Below are positions 46,855-61,547 of a DNA stretch of 63,915 bases, one piece after another. Made by a program: the position numbers and the translations under genes. The stretch is from the NCBI RefSeq assembly GCF_003287735.1, contig NZ_NSCM01000023.1, forward strand, positions 1 through 63,915, read 5' to 3'. The stretch comes from Photorhabdus bodei (GTDB lineage: Bacteria > Pseudomonadota > Gammaproteobacteria > Enterobacterales > Enterobacteriaceae). The notes under the pieces were generated by a model. The model saw only the letters and a program-made list of their open reading frames with translations. It had not been told where the DNA came from and made no database searches. Each line of letters opens with the position of its first letter. Positions within the stretch are counted from its first letter, which is position 1.

Positions 46855-48481
46855 ATTAAGGCGCCTTTATTTGATCATACGGGTTTTTCTTTCTTACGGA
46901 TTAGATGAGCTAATTCCTCGGATTCGCCTAACTTGGCCTCTTCGTTTTGGTCGTTATTTGTTGTTCTGGATCCCAAATAGACATAAAGATAAATCACTTG
47001 GGGAGAGACTACGGCTTGCCTTACAGGAATTAGGACCTGTTTGGATTAAATTTGGACAGATGCTTTCAACGCGGCGTGATCTGTTTCCTCCAGCAATAGC
47101 GGATCAACTGGCGTTGTTGCAAGACCGAGTTACCTCTTTTGATGGTGCTCTGGCGCGTCAATATGTTGAAACCGCTTTAGGAGGGGCATTGGAAACCTGG
47201 TTTGATGATTTTGAACCTATTGCTCTGGCCTCTGCTTCAATTGCTCAGGTCCATACTGCTCGGTTAAAAGAGAATGGACAGGAAATTGTTATCAAAGTCA
47301 TCCGCCCTGATATTCTGCCGATTATCAAAGCGGATATCCGGTTAATGTACCGTCTGGCTAATTGGGTACCAATGTTACTACCCGATGGACGTCGTCTACG
47401 TCCTCGTGAAGTTGTGCGGGAATACGAGAAGACGTTAATTGATGAACTGAATTTGCTGCGTGAAGCGGCTAATGCAATTCAACTCCGCCGTAATTTCGAA
47501 AATAGTTCAACGCTTTATGTACCGGAAATTTATTCTGATTATTGCCGTGAAAATGTTTTGGTAATGGAACGGGTTTATGGTATCCCTGTTTCTGATATTG
47601 AAGCATTGGAAGCGCAGAATACCAATATGAAATTGCTGGCTGAACGGGGCGTACAGGTTTTTTTTACACAGGTTTTTCGCGATAGCTTCTTCCATGCCGA
47701 TATGCATCCGGGAAATATTTTTGTCAGCTATGAACATCCTGAAGATCCGTTTTATATTGGTATTGATTACGGTATTGTTGGTTCTCTTAATAAAGATGAT
47801 AAACGTTATCTGGCTGAGAATTTTATTGCTTTCTTCAATCGTGATTACCGGAAAGTTGCTGAGCTTCATGTGGATTCAGGCTGGGTTCCTAGTGATACCA
47901 ATGTTGAAGATTTTGAATTTGCAATCCGTACGGTTTGTGAGCCAATATTTGAGAAGCCACTTGCTGAAATTTCATTTGGTCATGTACTTCTGAATCTATT
48001 TAATACTGCACGTCGTTTTAATATGGCAGTGCAGCCTCAGTTAGTTCTTCTACAGAAGACGCTTTTGTATGTAGAAGGATTAGGGCGGCAGCTCTATCCA
48101 CAGCTTGATTTGTGGAAAACAGCAAAACCGTTTCTGGAGGAGTGGTTACATAGCCAGGTTGGATTGCCGGCAGTTATCCGAGCGTTGAAAGAAAAGGCGC
48201 CTTATTGGGCAGAAAAGTTGCCAGAACTACCTGAATTAGTGTATGACAGTCTTCAGCAGCATAAACATTTGCAGGTGAGCCTTGAGAAGCTATCAAGTCA
48301 TTTGAAAGGGCAACAGATAAAACAGCGGCAGTCGCAGTATTTGCTTGGTGTTGGTGCGACATTATTTCTCTGTGGCAGCTTGTTTTTGTTATCTGGCTTA
48401 GCAAATATTCCTTGGTTGTTTATAGGCGCGGGTACCGTTTCATGGTTGTTTGGCTGGTGTCGTCTGAATAAAGTTGAGTAA
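46841..48481 (+). CDS. ubiB: Ubiquinone biosynthesis ATPase/kinase-like UbiB
   Basis: A 546-aa UbiB/ABC1-family protein needed for ubiquinone synthesis. The kinase-like core shows the family's [14 protein letters not shown] (KxGQ motif), [13 protein letters not shown] (A-rich loop), IVIKVIRPD with the lysine, [12 protein letters not shown] and GIDYGIVG. Two hydrophobic helices end the protein (about residues 500-540), anchoring it in the inner membrane. An ERIC lies 52 bp downstream. Confidence 0.96.
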   Translation: MTPGELRRLYLIIRVFLSYGLDELIPRIRLTWPLRFGRYLLFWIPNRHKDKSLGERLRLALQELGPVWIKFGQMLSTRRDLFPPAIADQLALLQDRVTSFDGALARQYVETALGGALETWFDDFEPIALASASIAQVHTARLKENGQEIVIKVIRPDILPIIKADIRLMYRLANWVPMLLPDGRRLRPREVVREYEKTLIDELNLLREAANAIQLRRNFENSSTLYVPEIYSDYCRENVLVMERVYGIPVSDIEALEAQNTNMKLLAERGVQVFFTQVFRDSFFHADMHPGNIFVSYEHPEDPFYIGIDYGIVGSLNKDDKRYLAENFIAFFNRDYRKVAELHVDSGWVPSDTNVEDFEFAIRTVCEPIFEKPLAEISFGHVLLNLFNTARRFNMAVQPQLVLLQKTLLYVEGLGRQLYPQLDLWKTAKPFLEEWLHSQVGLPAVIRALKEKAPYWAEKLPELPELVYDSLQQHKHLQVSLEKLSSHLKGQQIKQRQSQYLLGVGATLFLCGSLFLLSGLANIPWLFIGAGTVSWLFGWCRLNKVE

Positions 48482-48532
48482 AATTTGTCTTGGGTCAGGT
48501 TTTTTTGAAGGTTGGTTATAGTTCGTCGTATG

Positions 48533-48659
48533 TATACCCTATGGATTTCAAGATGCATCGAGACGGCAAGGGAGTGAATCCCCGGGAGCATAGGTAACTA
48601 TGTGACCGGGGTGAGCGAGCGCAGCCAACAAAGAGGCAACTTGAAAGATAACGGGTATA
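48533..48659. repeat. ERIC element, copy 4
   Basis: A 127-bp element from TATACCC to GGGTATA, in the orientation of copy 2, placed between ubiB and tatA, 46 bp upstream of tatA. It may act on readthrough from the ubi operon into tat. Confidence 0.92.
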
Positions 48660-48704
48660 TAATGAGCTATTAAAATAATCCCTGTTAAATAGAGGTGAAT
48701 CAGA

Positions 48705-48965
48705 ATGGGTGGTATAAGCATTTGGCAGTTACTCATTATTGCGGTCATTGTGGTGCTGTTGTTCGGCACGAATAAACTCCGTACTTTAGGTTCTGATCTT
48801 GGGGCATCTATTAAAGGTTTTAAAAAGGCGATAGGGGATGATAATCAGCCTCAACAGGCTCAAAAAACCAGTAGTGATGCCGATTTTGAGACTAAAAACA
48901 TTACTGAAAAACAATCTGTAGCTCAATCTGAAACATCTGAGAGCAAAAACAAAGAGCAGGTATAA
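48705..48965 (+). CDS. tatA: Sec-independent translocase subunit TatA
   Basis: An 86-aa subunit that forms the oligomeric protein-conducting part of the twin-arginine translocase. One N-terminal helix ([22 protein letters not shown]) is followed by the amphipathic [19 protein letters not shown] and a charged disordered tail. AGAGGTG precedes the start. tatB follows after three bases. Confidence 0.95.
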   Translation: MGGISIWQLLIIAVIVVLLFGTNKLRTLGSDLGASIKGFKKAIGDDNQPQQAQKTSSDADFETKNITEKQSVAQSETSESKNKEQV

Positions 48966-48968
48966 ACC

Positions 48969-49412
48969 GTGTTTGACATTGGTTTTGGTGAGTTGCTGCT
49001 GGTTATGGTCATTGGCTTGGTGGTTTTGGGGCCAGAACGGCTACCGGTGGCAGTAAAAACGGTTGCTGGTTGGATCAGGGCACTGCGCTCTTTAGCTGCT
49101 AACGTCCAAAATGAGTTGGCCCAAGAGCTGAAATTGCAGGAGCTCCAAGAAAGCCTGAAAAAAGTTCAAGAAGAAGCGGGGTTGCACAATTTATCCCCGG
49201 AACTAAAAGCTTCGATGGATGAGCTAAAAGAAGCTGCTGAGTCTTTGAAAAAAGCATACCAAAATGAACCTGATGCGGGGAGTATGAACGCATCGGAAAT
49301 AAATGAGGTGGCACAAAAGCCGGCAGCGTCTCAGGTTGTGGCTTCATCTGGACCTTCTGCTCTAGTGGATGATCAAGCGGTTTCTGCAACAAAGAAAAAA
49401 ACTTCTAATTAA
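48969..49412 (+). CDS. tatB: Sec-independent translocase subunit TatB
   Basis: A 147-aa subunit that recognises Tat signal peptides together with TatC. It starts at GTG with [20 protein letters not shown] and [19 protein letters not shown], the TatB hallmark, then a long amphipathic helix and a variable alanine- and serine-rich tail. It sits three bases after tatA and 21 bases before tatC. Confidence 0.94.
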   Translation: MFDIGFGELLLVMVIGLVVLGPERLPVAVKTVAGWIRALRSLAANVQNELAQELKLQELQESLKKVQEEAGLHNLSPELKASMDELKEAAESLKKAYQNEPDAGSMNASEINEVAQKPAASQVVASSGPSALVDDQAVSATKKKTSN

Positions 49413-49433
49413 GTTAATGGTGAACACTAAAAC

Positions 49434-50216
49434 ATGGCTGTTGATGATACTCAACCACTTATCAGTCACCTTATTGAACTGCGTAAGCGAATTCTAAACA
49501 GTTTACTTACTGTATTAGTGGTTTTTTTAGCATTGGTTTATTTTTCTAACGACATCTATCAGATGATTTCTGCACCTTTGATTAAGCAGTTGCCTCAAGG
49601 TGCCAGTATGATAGCGACAGATGTTGCTTCTCCCTTTTTTACGCCAATAAAACTGACCATTATGGTGTCAATATTCGTATCTGCACCAATGGTTCTCTAT
49701 CAAGTATGGGCATTTATTGCACCTGCGTTATATAAGCATGAACGCCGCTTGATGATCCCTTTGCTTGTTTCCAGTAGCCTGTTATTTTATTTGGGGATGG
49801 CGTTTGCTTATTTTGTTGTATTTCCGATAGCTTTTGGATTCTTTGCTAAAACGGCGCCTGAAGGGGTGCTGATTGCAACGGATATCAGTAACTACTTAAG
49901 CTTTGTCATGGCACTGTTTATGGCCTTTGGTGTCTCTTTTGAAGTACCCGTTGCCATTATTTTATTATGTTGGAGTGGGGTAGTTACACCGGAATCCTTA
50001 AAGAAAAAGCGTCCGTATATTTTGGTCGGAGCCTTTGTTGTTGGCATGTTGTTAACGCCGCCGGATGTTTTCTCGCAAACCTTGCTGGCTATTCCTATGT
50101 ATCTGCTGTTTGAACTGGGGATTTTGCTCTCCCGTTTTTATACCGGACAGCGGAAATTGGGGGATCGTTCAGAGGAAGATGAGCAAGAAGCGCCAGAAGT
50201 GAATACGGAAAAGTGA
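49434..50216 (+). CDS. tatC: Sec-independent translocase subunit TatC
   Basis: A 260-aa six-helix inner-membrane protein, the receptor core of the Tat system. Conserved blocks are [14 protein letters not shown] at the start, [39 protein letters not shown] and [20 protein letters not shown]. The C-terminal tail is acidic. In most enterobacteria tatD follows; here a transposon remnant does. Confidence 0.96.
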   Translation: MAVDDTQPLISHLIELRKRILNSLLTVLVVFLALVYFSNDIYQMISAPLIKQLPQGASMIATDVASPFFTPIKLTIMVSIFVSAPMVLYQVWAFIAPALYKHERRLMIPLLVSSSLLFYLGMAFAYFVVFPIAFGFFAKTAPEGVLIATDISNYLSFVMALFMAFGVSFEVPVAIILLCWSGVVTPESLKKKRPYILVGAFVVGMLLTPPDVFSQTLLAIPMYLLFELGILLSRFYTGQRKLGDRSEEDEQEAPEVNTEK

Positions 50217-50259
50217 TAATAGTAATCTTAACATGTTGTTCTGTAGTGCTAAGATAATT

Positions 50260-51540
50260 AGCAAAAAACGCCGTAAACCCTTGCCCAGTGCGGGCGGGGA
50301 TATCAGGCGAAAAGCCCAAAGGGTTTTAGGTCTGGCTACTGCGACGTATCCTGACTGAATTGATGTCTGTCTGTAAAACAGGCTAAAATGAATGCACTTT
50401 TTCAATGAGCGCTGAATATGTTAAGAGCGACCAAAGTCCGCATTTACCCCACACCTGAACAGGCCGGGTATCTTAACGGCCAGTCCGGTGCGGTCCGTTT
50501 TGCGTACAACAAGGCGCTGCACATCAAAAAGCAGGCTTACAAACGTCATGGTGTAAGTTTAAATCCGCGCAAAGACCTCAAACCGCTCCTGGCGGTCGCG
50601 AAGCAATCCCGCAAGTATGCTTGGCTCAGGGCATATGACTCCATTGCATTACAGCAGGCAGTGATTAATCTGCATACCGCGTTTGATAATTTCTTCAACC
50701 CGAAGCTGCGCGCCCAATTTCCCTCGTTCAAACGCAAACAGGGCAAGCAATCCAGCTATCACTGTGTTGGGGTGAAAGTGCTGGAGGGCGCGGTGAAGAT
50801 CCCGAAATTGTCACCGATAGAAGCACGCATACACCGAGAAATTACAGGGGAAGTGAAGAGCATTACGCTCTCTCGCACCGCCACGGGAAAATATTTCGCC
50901 GCTATCCTGTGTGACGATGGCAAAGATGCGCCGGAAAAGCCGAGTGTTATCATCCGCGTGACCGGTTGCGATATGGGTTTGTCCCACTATCTTATCGAGT
51001 CGACCGGGGAGAAGGTCAATAACCCGCGTCACCTTATTAACGCCACCCGTAACCTGCGTCGAAAGCAGAAATCGCTGTCCCGCAAACAACAGGTCAGCGC
51101 TAACCGCGGTAAGGCCCGATTACGTCTGGCGGCAGTCCATGAGCGGGTAGCCAATGTCCGTGCTGATTTTCAACATAAACTCTCTCGTTCAATTGTTGAC
51201 GAAAACCAAGCGGTAATTGTGGAGACACTGAAATCGGCCAACATGATGAAAAATCACCACATTGCTCGCGCTATCGGGGATGCGGGCTGGAATAGCTTCA
51301 TCAAGAAACTGGAATACAAAGCCGCAGAGTAAGCGGATCTGGCAATGCCCTTGCTGTGGTGTTGAACATGACCGCGATATCAATGCGGCGCTCAACATCC
51401 AGCGCAAGGGCATACTGGAATTACAGGCGGCGGGACTCGTCGTTTCTGCCCACGGAGGCCAGCGTAAATCCGTCATAAAGACGGTGGCGGCCTGAGAAGT
51501 GGGAAGCCTCGCGGTTTTTTACGGCGGGGAGCAGTCACCA
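50260..51540 (+). mobile_element. IS200/IS605-type tnpB-only element (decayed)
   Basis: A tnpB gene is flanked by hairpin-forming ends: GCCCAGTGCGGGC near 50284 on the left, and on the right GCCTCGCGG...GGCGGGGAGCAGTCA at 51508-51537, the usual right-end pattern of this family. There is no tnpA, so it resembles an IS1341-type element. The left boundary is approximate. In related elements the right-end sequence provides the omega-RNA scaffold. Confidence 0.65.
50418..51495 (+). pseudogene. tnpB: TnpB RNA-guided nuclease, frameshifted with internal deletion
   Basis: The first frame (50418-51332) begins LRATKVRIYPTPEQAGYLNG and carries the RuvC aspartate (GCDMGLSHYL, about residue 185) and glutamate (IVETLKSANM). 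It stops soon after KKLEYKAAE. A second frame resumes as RIWQCPCCGVEHDRDINAALN, with the second zinc knuckle and the last RuvC aspartate, and ends at 51495. The first zinc knuckle and roughly 30-45 residues between are missing, so a deletion removed part of the RuvC/zinc-ribbon region and shifted frame. The nuclease should be dead. Confidence 0.85.
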
Positions 51541-51593
51541 CGAAGCGATAGCATATTAATTAACCCAGTGCGAGTGCGCTGGGTTTGAGTTAG

Positions 51594-52616
<1,023 letters not shown>

Positions 52617-52627
52617 TATTTGATTAA

Positions 52628-52659
52628 AAACGGGCGAATGTAAATTCTGTCCGTTTTTT
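52628..52659 (+). terminator. Terminator after hemB
   Basis: ACGG...CCGT with an inner GAAT/ATTC stem, followed by six Ts. It separates hemB from convergent rfaH. Confidence 0.65.
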
Positions 52660-52665
52660 GTCTGG

Positions 52666-53154
52666 TTAAATTTTCACAAACTGCTTATTATCAAGTGCTT
52701 TAGGTAATTGTTTATTCAGAATATTAAGTAACAGAATAGAACGGGTTTCTCCATCTGGCTCATTGTAGATAGCTTGCAATCCTTCAAAAATACCTTCGGT
52801 GATTAATACGGTATCGCCAGCCACAGGTGTATCTGGTGATACATATTCTTGCTCAGTTACTGATACGATCTCTTTAATCAGTGTTTCCGGTACGATAGCA
52901 GGGTGCACGCCAAAACGGACAAAGTGGCTAACACCGCGTGTTGAATTGATAGTTGTAGTATGAATAATTTCAGGGTCAAACTGAACAAACAGATAATTAG
53001 GAAAAAGTGGTTCTATATTCACAGTACGTTTACCACGGGTTATTTTTTCAATTCTCGCGGTAGGAGTCAGGCAAGCAACATCCTGTCGTTCCAGATTTTC
53101 TATTGCTCGTGAAATTTGCCCACGTTTACAGTAAATGAGGTACCAGTTTTCCAT
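52666..53154 (-). CDS. rfaH: Transcription antiterminator RfaH
   Basis: A 162-aa NusG paralogue that binds paused RNA polymerase at ops sites and promotes long operons such as LPS, capsule and toxins. The N-terminal domain begins WYLIYCKRGQISRAIENLERQ with the LFPNYLFVQFDPE block; the C-terminal KOW-like part has GDTVLITEGIFEGLQAIY. Length equals E. coli RfaH. It converges on hemB. Confidence 0.94.
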   Translation of the reverse strand: MENWYLIYCKRGQISRAIENLERQDVACLTPTARIEKITRGKRTVNIEPLFPNYLFVQFDPEIIHTTTINSTRGVSHFVRFGVHPAIVPETLIKEIVSVTEQEYVSPDTPVAGDTVLITEGIFEGLQAIYNEPDGETRSILLLNILNKQLPKALDNKQFVKI

Positions 53155-53649
53155 CTTTATTTAACCTTAATCCAATGACTATTAAGCATAGCAAAATAGA
53201 AAAGGGCATTACAGGTATTATCTTAGTGATAATTGTTTAATAATGCATATTTATTGTTATGAGTGAGTCCTATGTTTTTCAGTAAAAAAGCGATGAGTAA
53301 TATTTTGGTAAGTAACAGATAAAGTAATTAATATAAAGTTGGTTGTTATTTGTTCAGTAAATATTAATAAAAGAAAAATATCAGTGTTTCTGTTGAGTAA
53401 TTGCAAAATTTGATAGTCATTGAGTAGTCATATGGGAAATCCGTGGTTGAACATCTTACTGGGTAATTTAATGCTCAAATATTAACTCATTAGCCTCCAT
53501 TTCGTTGTATTTGTCTTTAAGGTCGCAAGGTTGAATTAACCTCATTGCTTTTTAGTAACTTATTGGTTTACTTTGTAGTCTTCTGAAAAAAACACAAAAA
53601 AGCTGAGTGGGATGGCTTATAATGTTTTCCCCCTTAAAAACCGGCATAA
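53155..53649. other. Intergenic region between rfaH and ubiD
   Basis: Divergent control region with no gene. A TATAAT at 53618-53623, 26 bp before ubiD, could be its -10 box, but no good -35 is seen at the right distance. Nothing else stands out. Confidence 0.4.
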
Positions 53650-55131
53650 ATGAATAGTATGAAATACCGTGACTTAAGAGATTTTCTAACCTTATTGGAG
53701 CATAAAGGTGAGTTGAAACGCATCAGTTTTGAAGTTGATCCTTATTTGGAGATGACTGAGATTGCAGATCGTACCCTTCGCGCTGGTGGGCCTGCCTTGT
53801 TGTTTGAAAATCCCAAAGGTTATTCGATGCCTGTATTGTGTAATTTGTTCGGTACTGCTGAACGTGTTGCTATGGGAATGGGGCAGAAAGATGTTAAAGC
53901 TTTGCATGATGTGGGTAAGCTGCTAGCTTTTTTGAAAGAACCCGATCCTCCGAAAGGTTTTCGTGATTTACTGGATAAGCTACCGAAATTTAAGCAAGTC
54001 CTTAATATGCCAACTAAACGGCTTAATACTGCGCCTTGTCAGGAACATGTTTCGGTTGGTGACGATGTAGATTTAACCCGTATTCCGATTATGCACTGTT
54101 GGCCAGAGGATGCTGCGCCGTTGATTACTTGGGGGCTGACAGTCACTCGTGGCCCGAATAAAGAGCGGCAAAATCTTGGTATCTATCGTCAGCAAGTCTT
54201 GGGTAAAAATAAACTCATTATGCGCTGGTTATCCCATCGTGGTGGTGCGCTTGATTTTCAGGAATGGTGTCAGGTACATCCAGGAGAACGTTTCCCGGTG
54301 GCTGTTGCCTTGGGGGCTGATCCAGCGACAATATTGGGGGCTGTGACGCCAGTTCCTGATACATTATCGGAATATGCATTTGCCGGGTTATTAAGAGGAT
54401 ATAAAACAGAAGTTGTGAAATGTCTTTCAAATAACTTGGAGGTACCAGCAAGTGCTGAGATCGTATTGGAGGGGTATATTGAGCCTGGCGAGTTAGCCCC
54501 AGAAGGGCCATATGGTGACCATACGGGCTATTATAATGAAATCGATATGTTCCCGGTGTTCACTGTGACACATATTACTCAGCGCCATGATGCTATTTAT
54601 CACTCGACTTATACTGGCCGCCCGCCGGATGAACCTGCTGTGTTGGGGGTTGCATTGAATGAGGTGCTGGTACCGATTTTACAAAAACAGTTTCCTGAAA
54701 TTGTCGATTTTTATCTGCCTCCTGAAGGTTGTTCCTATCGTCTTGCCGTCGTGACTATGAAGAAACAATATCCGGGTCATGCCAAGCGAGTCATGATGGG
54801 GGTTTGGTCATATCTACGGCAATTTATGTATACAAAGTTTGTTATCGTTTGTGATGATGATATCAATGCCAGAGACTGGAACGATGTCATTTGGGCAATC
54901 ACTACGAGGATGGATCCGGCAAGAGATACAGTATTAATGGAGAATACTCCGATAGATTATCTCGATTTTGCATCACCCGTTTCAGGATTGGGTTCGAAAA
55001 TGGGAATGGATGCAACGAACAAATGGCCGGGAGAGACGCAGAGGGAATGGGGACGTCCTATTGTGATGAGTGAAGAAGTGCGTACCCGCGTCGACAAAAT
55101 CTGGGATGAATTAGATATTTTAGGACCATAA
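53650..55131 (+). CDS. ubiD: 4-hydroxy-3-polyprenylbenzoate decarboxylase UbiD
   Basis: A 493-aa prenylated-FMN enzyme that decarboxylates the ubiquinone precursor. Conserved blocks include [61 protein letters not shown] and the active-site stretch ending in TRMDPARDT. Length is close to E. coli UbiD. fre follows after ten bases, so they are probably co-transcribed. Confidence 0.96.
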   Translation: MNSMKYRDLRDFLTLLEHKGELKRISFEVDPYLEMTEIADRTLRAGGPALLFENPKGYSMPVLCNLFGTAERVAMGMGQKDVKALHDVGKLLAFLKEPDPPKGFRDLLDKLPKFKQVLNMPTKRLNTAPCQEHVSVGDDVDLTRIPIMHCWPEDAAPLITWGLTVTRGPNKERQNLGIYRQQVLGKNKLIMRWLSHRGGALDFQEWCQVHPGERFPVAVALGADPATILGAVTPVPDTLSEYAFAGLLRGYKTEVVKCLSNNLEVPASAEIVLEGYIEPGELAPEGPYGDHTGYYNEIDMFPVFTVTHITQRHDAIYHSTYTGRPPDEPAVLGVALNEVLVPILQKQFPEIVDFYLPPEGCSYRLAVVTMKKQYPGHAKRVMMGVWSYLRQFMYTKFVIVCDDDINARDWNDVIWAITTRMDPARDTVLMENTPIDYLDFASPVSGLGSKMGMDATNKWPGETQREWGRPIVMSEEVRTRVDKIWDELDILGP

Positions 55132-55141
55132 GAGGGAACGC

Positions 55142-55843
55142 ATGACAACACTGAGCTGCAAAGTAACCTCTGTAGAGGCTATTACTGATACGGTTTATCG
55201 GGTACGGTTACTTCCCGATTCTCCGTTCTCATTCCGCGCCGGTCAGTATCTGATGGTGGTAATGGGTGAGAGAGATAAACGTCCATTTTCAATGGCATCA
55301 ACGCCTTCAGAAAAGGAGTTTATTGAATTACATATTGGTGCTTCTGAACTGAATTTGTATGCAATGGCTGTGATGGATAGAATTCTGGATCAGAAAGTGA
55401 TCGATATTGATATCCCTCATGGTAAAGCCTGGTTTCGTCAAAGCAGCACTAATCCGCTATTATTAATTGCAGGCGGTACGGGGTTTTCTTATACCCGTTC
55501 TATATTGCTGACAGCGTTGGAAGAACAACCTGAACGCCAGATCTCTATGTATTGGGGGGGCAGAGAATCACAACATTTATATGATCTTGCTGAATTACAG
55601 TTACTTACAGAGCGCTACCCTAATTTGAAGGTTGTTCCGGTTGTTGAACAGTCAGAGAATGGTTGGTGTGGACGTACAGGAACAGTGCTTAAAGCGGTAC
55701 TAGAGGATTTTGGTAGTTTGGCCAATTATGATATCTACATTGCAGGGCGATTTGAAATGGCAAAAATTGCTCGCGAGCGCTTTTGTGGTGAGCGTGATGC
55801 TTCTACTGACAACATGTATGGTGATGCTTTCGAATTCATTTAA
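55142..55843 (+). CDS. fre: NAD(P)H-flavin reductase Fre
   Basis: A 233-aa soluble reductase that makes free reduced flavins. Visible are the flavin site RPFSMASTP, the [16 protein letters not shown] nucleotide site, [13 protein letters not shown] and the C-terminal [13 protein letters not shown]. It is homologous to LuxG; in a luminescent Photorhabdus it could feed FMNH2 to luciferase, which is inference. It overlaps nothing and is followed by a terminator pointing the other way. Confidence 0.94.
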   Translation: MTTLSCKVTSVEAITDTVYRVRLLPDSPFSFRAGQYLMVVMGERDKRPFSMASTPSEKEFIELHIGASELNLYAMAVMDRILDQKVIDIDIPHGKAWFRQSSTNPLLLIAGGTGFSYTRSILLTALEEQPERQISMYWGGRESQHLYDLAELQLLTERYPNLKVVPVVEQSENGWCGRTGTVLKAVLEDFGSLANYDIYIAGRFEMAKIARERFCGERDASTDNMYGDAFEFI

Positions 55844-55851
55844 AATAATAA

Positions 55852-55878
55852 TAAAAAAACCCGCCCCTGACAGGCGGG
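55852..55878 (-). terminator. Terminator of the fadBA operon
   Basis: Read on the minus strand, CCCGCC and GGCGGG form a 6-bp GC stem with a 7-nt loop, followed by seven Ts. It lies 49 bp past the fadA stop and may also stop fre transcripts. Confidence 0.8.
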
Positions 55879-55926
55879 AATTACGGCAACAACGACTCAG
55901 TTATAATAATTCTTACAGATAAGTTC

Positions 55927-59291
<3,365 letters not shown>

Positions 59292-59316
59292 GTCGTTCTC
59301 CTAAATGAGCGCATAC

Positions 59317-59335
59317 CATCTGGTATGACCAGATG
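59317..59335. promoter_or_regulatory. FadR-like operator upstream of fadB
   Basis: CATCTGGTATGACCAGATG is a perfect 8-bp inverted repeat around ATG and contains the TGGT..GACCA core of FadR sites. It sits 26 bp upstream of fadB, where FadR represses in the absence of long-chain acyl-CoA. Confidence 0.7.
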
Positions 59336-59564
59336 GGTTTGATTGTGGTTATTATGTTAAGTAAATGCAAATGAGTGATTAGTTTTTTGCAAGGGTGATC
59401 ACAAGTGAGATTTGTATCTCATTGGCAATAATTGTTTTTATATCTTGATAAATAAGGTGTTAGTGGGGGTCGATAAATTGAGAGGATTTTTGGGTGATAC
59501 CTGCAAATATCAACGGCTGTGATAAGCTAATGGTTTAGTCATAAAATAAAAAAGGTCAATTGAA

Positions 59565-60899
59565 ATGGAAAAGTTGGCATCTCTGTACCACGAACATATC
59601 TCTACATTACAGCAACGTACCTGTGAAGCATTGGCCCGTAATCAATTTGATGCTTTGCTTATTCACTCTGGTGAGTTACAGCGTATTTTTCTTGATGATA
59701 GAGATTACCCTTTCAAAGTTAACGCTCACTTCAAAGCTTGGGTACCAGTAACTAAAGTGCCTAATTGCTGGTTGTGGGTAGATGGTATTAATAAACCTAA
59801 ATTATGGTTTTACTCGCCGGTAGATTATTGGCACAGCGTAGAACCGCTGCCGACTAGCTACTGGACTAAAGAAGTTGAAATGATTCATCTGGCAAATGCT
59901 GGAGATATCAATTCAGCGTTAAGCACTTATGTGAAACAGAATGTTGCTTACATCGGTTGTTCACCGCAAAGAGCAAAAGAGATTGGTTTCTCTGAACGCA
60001 ATATTAATCCAAAGTCTGTTCTTGATTATTTGCATTTCCATCGTTCATACAAAACAGATTATGAACTAGTCTGTATGCGTGAAGCACAAAAAACGGCTAT
60101 TGTCGGGCACTTGGCAGCTTATGAAGCATTTCAGGCTGGGATGAGTGAATTTGATATTAATATCTCTTATCTTATGGCAACAGGTCATCGTGATACAGAT
60201 GTGCCTTATAACAATATTATTGCTATGAATGAGAATGCGGCTGTTTTGCATTACACTGCATTGCAGCACAATGCACCTTCGGATATTCGTAGTTTTCTGA
60301 TTGATGCCGGTGCTGAATATAATGGCTATGCAGCAGATATCACCCGCACTTATTCAGCAAAAAGTAATAATGAATTTGCTTCTCTAATTAAAGATATGGA
60401 TGCTGAACAAAAAGCGTTAATTAGTACAATTAAAGCAGGAACTCGCTATACCGAATATCATATTCAGATGCATCATCGGATTGCTAAGTTGTTGAAAAAA
60501 TATGGTATCGTGAAAGATGTCAGTGAAGAAGTCATGGTTGAAAAAGGGCTGACAACGCCATTCTTTCCACATGGCATTGGTCACCCTCTTGGATTACAGG
60601 TCCATGATGTGGCAGGGTTTATGCAGGATGATACAGGTACACATTTAGCCGCTCCGGATATGTATCCTTATCTGCGTTGTACCCGTATTCTAGAACCTCG
60701 CATGGTGCTGACTATCGAGCCAGGCCTTTATTTCATCGAATCGCTGCTTGCATCTTGGCGTGAAAGTGAGTTCAGCAAACATTTTGACTGGAATAAAATT
60801 GGGACGCTTAAACCTTTCGGTGGTATTCGTATTGAAGACAATATTGTGATCCATGAAAATAAAGTGGAAAACATGACTCGGGATCTTCAATTGCCATAA
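59565..60899 (+). CDS. pepQ: Xaa-Pro dipeptidase PepQ
   Basis: A 444-aa metallopeptidase of the M24 family that splits X-Pro dipeptides. The metal-binding residues are visible in [19 protein letters not shown] (two aspartates), [15 protein letters not shown] (histidine), [11 protein letters not shown] and GGIRIEDN (glutamates). It is divergent from fadB. Its stop shares one base with the yigZ start. Confidence 0.95.
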   Translation: MEKLASLYHEHISTLQQRTCEALARNQFDALLIHSGELQRIFLDDRDYPFKVNAHFKAWVPVTKVPNCWLWVDGINKPKLWFYSPVDYWHSVEPLPTSYWTKEVEMIHLANAGDINSALSTYVKQNVAYIGCSPQRAKEIGFSERNINPKSVLDYLHFHRSYKTDYELVCMREAQKTAIVGHLAAYEAFQAGMSEFDINISYLMATGHRDTDVPYNNIIAMNENAAVLHYTALQHNAPSDIRSFLIDAGAEYNGYAADITRTYSAKSNNEFASLIKDMDAEQKALISTIKAGTRYTEYHIQMHHRIAKLLKKYGIVKDVSEEVMVEKGLTTPFFPHGIGHPLGLQVHDVAGFMQDDTGTHLAAPDMYPYLRCTRILEPRMVLTIEPGLYFIESLLASWRESEFSKHFDWNKIGTLKPFGGIRIEDNIVIHENKVENMTRDLQLP

Positions 60900-61510
60900 T
60901 GAAGCCTTATTTGATACCCGCAGCTTCAGTGAGTTTTACTGAAGAGATTAAAAAAAGTCGCTTTATTACCTTGCTGGAGCATACTGACGGGGTGGATGAG
61001 GCTAAAGCGTTTATCCAGAAAATCAAAGCTCAGTACCCTGATGCCCGCCATCACTGCTGGGCATTTGTTGCTGGTGCACCGGATGATTCACAACAGTTGG
61101 GTTTTTCAGATGATGGGGAACCTTCAGGAACCGCAGGTAGGCCGATACTGTCCCAACTTATGGGAAATAATATTGGTGAAATAACCGCGGTTGTTGTTCG
61201 CTATTTTGGTGGAATAAAATTAGGTACCGGTGGGTTGGTAAGGGCATATGGAAGTGGTGCCCAACAGGCGCTGAAATTGCTGGAGACAAAAAATAAGGTT
61301 CCACAGAAACTCTGTTCCTTGCAGTGTGAATATGCCCATATCTCTATGATTGAACAGTTATTACAGAAATCATCAGGGCAAATTATTTCCAGTGAGTATG
61401 CAGAGAATGTTACTTTGCGAATTTCACTTCCAGCTACCTTAGTGGGGGAAGTCGGTGATAAATTACGTGATCTAAGTCGCGGTGTACTGTATTTAACACC
61501 TGATCTGTAA
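60899..61510 (+). CDS. yigZ: IMPACT-family protein YigZ
   Basis: A 203-aa protein of the YigZ/IMPACT family. It shows FTEEIKKSRFITLLEHTD, DARHHCWAFVAG, DDGEPSGTAGRPIL and VVVRYFGGIKLGTGGLVRAYG, the family signature, with a C-terminal ferredoxin-like domain. The precise biochemical role is not settled. It is coupled to pepQ by a one-base TAATG overlap and followed by trkH. Confidence 0.92.
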   Translation: MKPYLIPAASVSFTEEIKKSRFITLLEHTDGVDEAKAFIQKIKAQYPDARHHCWAFVAGAPDDSQQLGFSDDGEPSGTAGRPILSQLMGNNIGEITAVVVRYFGGIKLGTGGLVRAYGSGAQQALKLLETKNKVPQKLCSLQCEYAHISMIEQLLQKSSGQIISSEYAENVTLRISLPATLVGEVGDKLRDLSRGVLYLTPDL

Positions 61511-61547
61511 ATATTCTCTGTAACTGGATTTCTAAGGAACCAGCTAA

